Source of the DNA: Celoporthe dispersa
Lineage: Eukaryota > Ascomycota > Sordariomycetes > Diaporthales > Cryphonectriaceae
Direction: 5' to 3'
DNA: 64,000 nt
NCBI GenBank assembly: GCA_016584495.1
Contig: WAID01000002.1
Coordinates: 558,001-622,000, forward strand
The translations under genes and the position numbers were made by a program. Shown in pieces: positions 58,681 through 64,000 of this stretch. Position 1 is the first letter of the stretch. Each line of letters opens with the position of its first letter. Below the pieces are notes generated by a model. The model made no database searches, had not been told where the DNA came from, and saw only the letters and a program-made list of their open reading frames with translations.

Positions 58681-59972
58681 TCAGTCCTCGATAACAGCCG
58701 ACTTATTCAGCTCGGCAAGCGCACTTGCCTCCCATTCGTTCTGCCGCCTATCCTGCACAGCGGGCTCCTCATCATCCCCAAACACATCCGACTCGCGGTT
58801 CACCTCGAAGCTGGGCCCTCCCGCCGCGGACCTCGTACCCGTGCTGGCTCTCCTGCCGCCCTCGCCGACCCTCGAACCGCCGTAGTGACCGGGCCCAGAG
58901 CTGCCGTTGGGGACATGGAAGCGCCTATCGAAGCGGGAGATGGCGTAGAGGTAGACGACGACCAGCTCAATGGCGAAGTTGAAGCAGTAGAAGCAGGCCT
59001 TACTATGGTACCAGGCGGGGTCGGTGATGGGGCGGGGCGTGGTGAAGTTCACGGCGAGGCGGAAACAGGCGCCGATGGACAGGATGAAGGAGTTGAAGAG
59101 GAGCAGAGAAAGTTTTGTGCGGTAGCGGCCCTGGCCGAACTTCTCGGGGCGGTGCGACCGCGGGACGAGGAAAGAGAAGAGGGTGATGGGGATGGGGAGG
59201 AAGGCGAGTAGGGCACTGTGAATCATTAGCCCCTGAGCCGCGAGATCGGGGAGCAGGGAGGGAGGAAGAAGCCAGAGGGAGAACCCTACAGGAATGTCCC
59301 CGCAAAAGGGTGATATCGCGGTCCTTCTTCCTCGTGCTGACGTCCAGCGTGAAGAAGCTGTCCACGGCGGCGGTGATGACCATGATGAGCATGGCAAGCA
59401 CGCAAAAGTACAGGAACTTGAACGCCCAGCCCAGGCCGCGCGACCAGCCGAATTCCGGGTGGTAGCTGCGCACGATGCGCTGGGCAAAGATGAGGTTCAC
59501 GATGAACAGCAGCAGGACGCCGGCCTGCACGAAGATGCTCGCGGCGATGGCGACGTTGACGTTGCGCGGGTACGAGGCCCAGACGATGCGCAGGGTGAGG
59601 GTGGTGATGCGCGCCATGCAGAAGCCGAAGAGCATGGCGGAGAAGATGAACTTGTGGTCGCGGCGGCGGTTGATCTGGAAGATGGTCATGTGCGTCGCCG
59701 CCGCGGCGATGTAGAGAACCAGCAGGGCCGCGCAGATCGGGTCGTCGAGGTGTACGGTCGGCTGCCCGCCGAGGGAGGCGACCGTCGGGGCATAGGGTGG
59801 ACCGCTCTGGGGAGGAGGAAGAGGAGGAGGAGGAGGGTCAGCGCTTTTGCTTCTTCAAGGGTCTGAAGTGAGGGCATCGTGAGTGATGCTGTCCAGCCTA
59901 CACACAAGTATGCGTATTGACTAAGCATTGTGTTACACTACTTACCGATGAGCTACTTGCTTCTGCCGACAT
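58681..59972 (-). CDS. Fungal multi-pass membrane protein, DUF3112-type, one-base frameshift
   Basis: About 359 residues, function unknown. Exons are 59972-59946 (27 bases), 59806-59290 and 59215-58681. About seven hydrophobic helices are seen. Typical segments are HLDDPICAALLVLYIAAAAT, THMTIFQINRRRDHKFIFSA, GFCMARITTLTLRIVWASYP, IFAQRIVRSYHPEFGWS and LLAFLPIPITLFSFLVPRSH. The cytoplasmic C-terminus is hydrophilic and rich in Gly, Ser and Asp. The frame before the second intron does not match that after it. Adding one base to the C run 59298-59301 gives RGTFLALLAFLPIPI, the usual reading in this family, and makes the length divisible by three. The family assignment is by recall of these motifs. 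Confidence 0.8.
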
Positions 59973-62900
59973 CCTGATGGGTAGTATTTGGCGGTCAATG
60001 TCTCACTCGTAAAGGTATGTGAGGCGGAGGAATATCCAATGAGGTGCTGGTGGCCCCTGGAACTATGCAAGCCGGTGAGGTTACTTTGCAGGATGCTAGC
60101 TAGATGACCAGATCTCGAGTGGCTCTGATGATGTTGTATCCAATATTTTTGTAGAAAAGACTTGTAGCTGTGGCATCTGCTTGTACGAACAGGAAGTGTC
60201 GCGTGAAACGGAGGGACTTGATCTGATCTCGACCACACCGTCCGTCTCCCAAGCGTCTCCCAAGACTCATTTAATACCTTTTGGATTAAATGCCCTGGCA
60301 AACAAGCAGACAAAATTTTTTTTAGGAAATTTGCTTCCGTGGAGATATCGGACCTGAAAGGGGGAAGATTAAAAAGAAGACCACGATGGCCAGCGGGCCA
60401 GCGGGCCAGCCACACGCGCCTCAACGAAGGCATGACGATCTAGAAGACTCCTGGTGACGTCCATGAAAATCACCGGGCAGCAGCCGGGACCGACCTGCTG
60501 GCGCCAAGTTTTTAGACCTGTAGGGACGGAGGTCTTCCAGAAGGCGACACCGGCGCAGGACGCACCAGTCGCTCGGGAACAAGGTCGGCGGTTTTCAAGA
60601 GGCGACCTCCGACCATTGGGGAGCGGCGGGCTCGCGTCTGACCAGCCTCTGAACGGCTAGGATACCTTGCGCCTCCTAGCGGCCAGCCTAACAGCGCCGC
60701 GCCTGCTGGGAGACTTGAGAGCCGGCGTTAAAGAATCGGGATTATATAAAGTACGGATGACCTCGCTGTGATTGTCCGGCAGCACGCTTACAATAGCGCG
60801 GATGTGTGTCCTAAGGCAGGACTGCCGCAGCTGTACGACGTCGTTGCTGCTTTGTCCGACCTCCAAACTCCGGCGTGCTATGGCCGGCCTCTGAAAGTCT
60901 CGGATTTGTCCTCGGTGGATGTCAGTCGGCAGAGAGGCTCGAGGCACTGCGCTCCAACAACACTGGATGAGAACATATCAGGGGCCTACACAGGCGAGCT
61001 CTCGGCATCGAGAAGTGGGAAAGTGAGCGTTCAGCTGAGACTTGATTCTGAAAGCTCGGCGTGAAAACACGAACGTCACTTGTTCTGTCAGAGATGGCCC
61101 GGGTCTGCCACCTGCCGGAAATGCTATATACGGCCCAGAGAGCCATTTTCGAACCGGCACTCTCTTTACAGGCCTGGTCGAATACCGCTTCCGCTTGGTT
61201 ACATCTCACACGCAGGTTCAGCAGCACCAAGTCGTGGTTATCCGCATCACGGTCCGCTCAGAGCAGTGTCGTGTGTATGACGCTCGGCATGGAAGTAGCT
61301 GGGTCACCATGGGTCCTGATCATGAGCCGTGACAGGCACGGCGACGATATTCTCGAACGCTGCCGGCAGTCTCAGTGACTCGTGCTGTGGGAGGGTCAAA
61401 CCCAGTCCTGCGTTCACATATGATTGAAGCACCACAAGCACTATAGCACACCTGGTATGCTATGCGTACCGGTCTAGGAAGCGTCTCAAGACCTCAATCA
61501 TCGTCATCGTCCGGTCTAAACCCGCAACCTCCGGTTTAGGTTTGATGAACTCCTTCTAGGCCAGTCAGCATGCGAGCGTGCTTCCTGCAGTCCTTATAGC
61601 GCGAAACCACCATTCTCCCGAATCTGCAACCTGCAGGAGGAGTGTTTGCGCCGAAACACCCTCCCTCCCCTCTTTCTCGAAGCGTTGCAGGCTGTCCTTG
61701 GACTTCGTTTCAAAAAGAACCAATCACTGCAGCAGAGAACACACGCGGCTAATGGTAGTCAGTCTCCTCTGGCCCTAGGGCTCGGTGGGCAAGAGTGCCC
61801 AGCCGCTCGGGCCGATAATAACGAAAGTACATACCAGAAGAACAAGATCGCGGGCTGCCCCCCTTCCCCCTCCTCTTTTCGTCCAGCAGATCCTTGTATA
61901 TCCCATCGTCGCAAACCGAACACGGTCCAGTGTAGAGGGCAGGCGATGAGAAGAGCAGGTGTGATAAGATAGCAACTAGCAGCGCAGCAGCGCAACAGGT
62001 CGTCGAAGGATCAGACTCGCACCTGACCTGAGCGAGGGACCTGGGCTCGGAAGATTATACTAGTGGCAGCCACCTGCATCGGCCTGGACCGTTTTCAGGC
62101 AAGCTTGTTTGGACCGACCAGCAGGCTCTTGGTTTCTGTGTCCTCTTCGGATCGACACTCTGAGCAAAAATTGAAATAGAAAGTCAAGAGAGGGGGGAGC
62201 GGATTGTCACCAGCTGGGCCGTCCATATCGGCTTGTGTCACTTGGGCAGGTCGCGTACCACACACTCGATCTGCTGGTCTGCCTCCCTTCAAATGTTCTT
62301 TTTAATAGATGACGTTGCATGCAGCGATGCCGCAGTAGTCGAAATGAGCAAACGTCTGTGTGTACCCTCCCCCCCTTGAGCCCTTGGCGCAAGTGGTTAC
62401 ATCTGCTGCCCAGATAGTGATGGCGCCCAATGCAGCTAGCAAACTCTCTCTCGCGCTCACCTACTTCCCTTGCCTTGCCCTTCCCGTTTGGCGGTACCAA
62501 ACCAGCAGATCAGGAGAGAGAGAGAGCAGAGCGACATGGGCTGGCATGAGCAGGGACCAGGTGAGGATACATCATGGTGTTGAACCTGCGGCTGGAATTC
62601 ATGCGGACTCCTGCTTACCACGACTACTATAGCACCACGTAAATACTGGTATATTTTCTATCAATAGCATGAACGGAACAAGGTGTCGTGGGACAGACGA
62701 CGGGTGTCACGGTGACAGGGTGAGCCCGCGAGGTCCATCTCAGAGTCCTCCTCATTTGCAGCCTGGCCCAGTTCGCTTCCTTATCAAATTGATGCCCCTC
62801 TTTTTTTGTTCCGCGGCTGGCCCTTGTCCGCTTCTGCGCCCTTCAACTTTGCCCGTGTTCCTGGGGACCCGTGGACCTTCATGCAGGTACCCCTACCCCC

Positions 62901-64000
62901 TGGCTCTCTGCCAATTTCTTTTTGGTTACTCCATATGGAGTACACGAGAGAGAGAGAGAGACCTCTGGTACTGAATCAGAGCAAGCCCACCCAAGGTCAA
63001 CCAACCAACCAACCCTTGCCTGCACGGTGTGCACCAGAGCTCTCTCTTTTGTCTCATTTCTCACACCCACGCCATCCCATCTTCACACACCTTTTTTTTC
63101 TTCTTTCCCACTTGCCCCAATCACCGGTGCTGTGGTCCTCCTCCTTCAGACACAGATCATCGACTGCCCTGTCCGCTGTTGTTTGTGGCTGGTGTCCTGT
63201 GTGGGTGCTGCTGAACCGGAACATTTTTTTCTCCTCTCTCTCTCTCTTTCTAATCCACCTTTCCTATCTCATCTCCCACCCTCTCTTTATTCTCCGTTCC
63301 ACCTGCCGGTATCAGTCACCACCATACACAGGCCAAGGAGGATTTGACGGCACATTTCCTCCCACACCACCTCCTCCACCCTCCACACCACACCGACGTC
63401 TCCTCCAGCTGTGTGGTCTGCTGTGTGTCTGTCCGCCTGCCAGCCTGACTGCAGGTCGTCTCCGTCTCAGGTTATCTTCACCTGCCACTCATTTGCCGAA
63501 AACCAATCCTAACTCGCGCCCTCTTCTGGACGCTGATTGACTGCACGACGTTCACACGTCTCTGTCTTCTCCTGCCGACGGGGTCTTTTCCCATTCGTTC
63601 TTTTACTTGTTCAGTTCTACACACTACTTTTTCTTTCTTTTTAACCCTACAATAATTTTTTTCTTTCGCGCCCTTACTGGTAATCTAATCCCACTCAGCC
63701 TACTACTACGGTCATCACCTTATCGCTGTCGCCCTGCCTCTGGTCGACCAGCTGCCGCACCTCCTGCACCTTCCCCGCGTTCCTGCCTCCTCCAGCCGCC
63801 ACCTTTACGTGAGGGAACCCGCCTCTCACTGCGACGATCAGCCTCTTCGCGGCAGCCGCCACCCGCTACGAGGGTTCCTGAGGGGAGGGCTTTTCTCGAG
63901 CCTGCTTCCGATCTGCCGAGGCCGACCATTGGTGTGCGAGGGAAGGACTCCGGGTAGCTACCTCTTTCTCTGCGCGCTGCTGGGGGCCATCTTCTTCCAC
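59973..64000. other. 4 kb without a recognised gene
   Basis: No conserved protein is found on either strand. 60400-61400 is GC-rich with many short frames of odd composition. GA microsatellites lie near 62514-62523 and 62946-62960. From about 62800 on, the plus strand becomes very pyrimidine-rich with CT tracts; this looks like the promoter and leader of a gene starting beyond the right edge. A fast-evolving or non-coding gene cannot be excluded. Confidence 0.5.

Noticed and set aside
60400..61400. Possible degenerate transposon
   Set aside because: No terminal repeats, transposase or reverse-transcriptase motifs, or RIP-like AT bias were seen.

Overview
This window is nuclear DNA from a filamentous ascomycete (Pezizomycotina), most likely a Sordariomycete. 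It is GC-rich. Genes are split by short GT-AG introns of about 47-240 bases, many with GTAAGT, GTGAGT or GTATGT donors. They are separated by long intergenic stretches rich in CT/GA microsatellites and homopolymer runs. The species cannot be fixed from the sequence alone. I saw no transposon, rRNA, tRNA or CRISPR array.

Layout, left to right: an Msb2-type signalling mucin (+, 3.3-6.3 kb); an anion:cation-symporter-type MFS transporter (+) tail-to-tail with a ribokinase (-); a large C2H2 zinc-finger regulator (-, 12.2-15.4 kb); a gene-poor 5.6 kb; a membrane-anchored GNAT-like protein (+, 21-22.3 kb); a divergent histone H4 variant (-, 23.4-24.4 kb); Svf1 (-) head-to-head with mitochondrial ribosomal protein uL11m (+); a Hal4/Sat4-type protein kinase (+); mitochondrial Hsp10 (+); a small GNAT-like protein (-); cysteine dioxygenase (-) head-to-head with an Ssu1-type sulfite efflux pump (+); an HLTF/Rad5-like HIRAN-SNF2-RING helicase (-); TYW1 of wybutosine synthesis (+); Tom20 (-) head-to-head with exocyst Exo84 (+); PP2A catalytic subunit (+); a DUF3112 membrane protein (-); and 4 kb without a recognisable gene.

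Most genes are unrelated housekeeping functions. The exception is the divergent CDO/SSU1 pair, which joins cysteine oxidation to sulfite export and looks like a two-gene cysteine-detoxification or sulfitolysis module. The other highlight is the histone H4 variant, with six exons (one of 16 bases), a rewritten N-terminal tail and a long C-terminal extension.

About half of the conserved genes (MFS transporter, ribokinase, C2H2 factor, GNAT, TYW1, Exo84, PP2A, DUF3112) can be read end to end only if a one-base indel is assumed, usually in a homopolymer. Since PP2A and Exo84 should be essential, I read this as uncorrected sequencing error rather than pseudogenisation. Coordinates below follow the bases as given.
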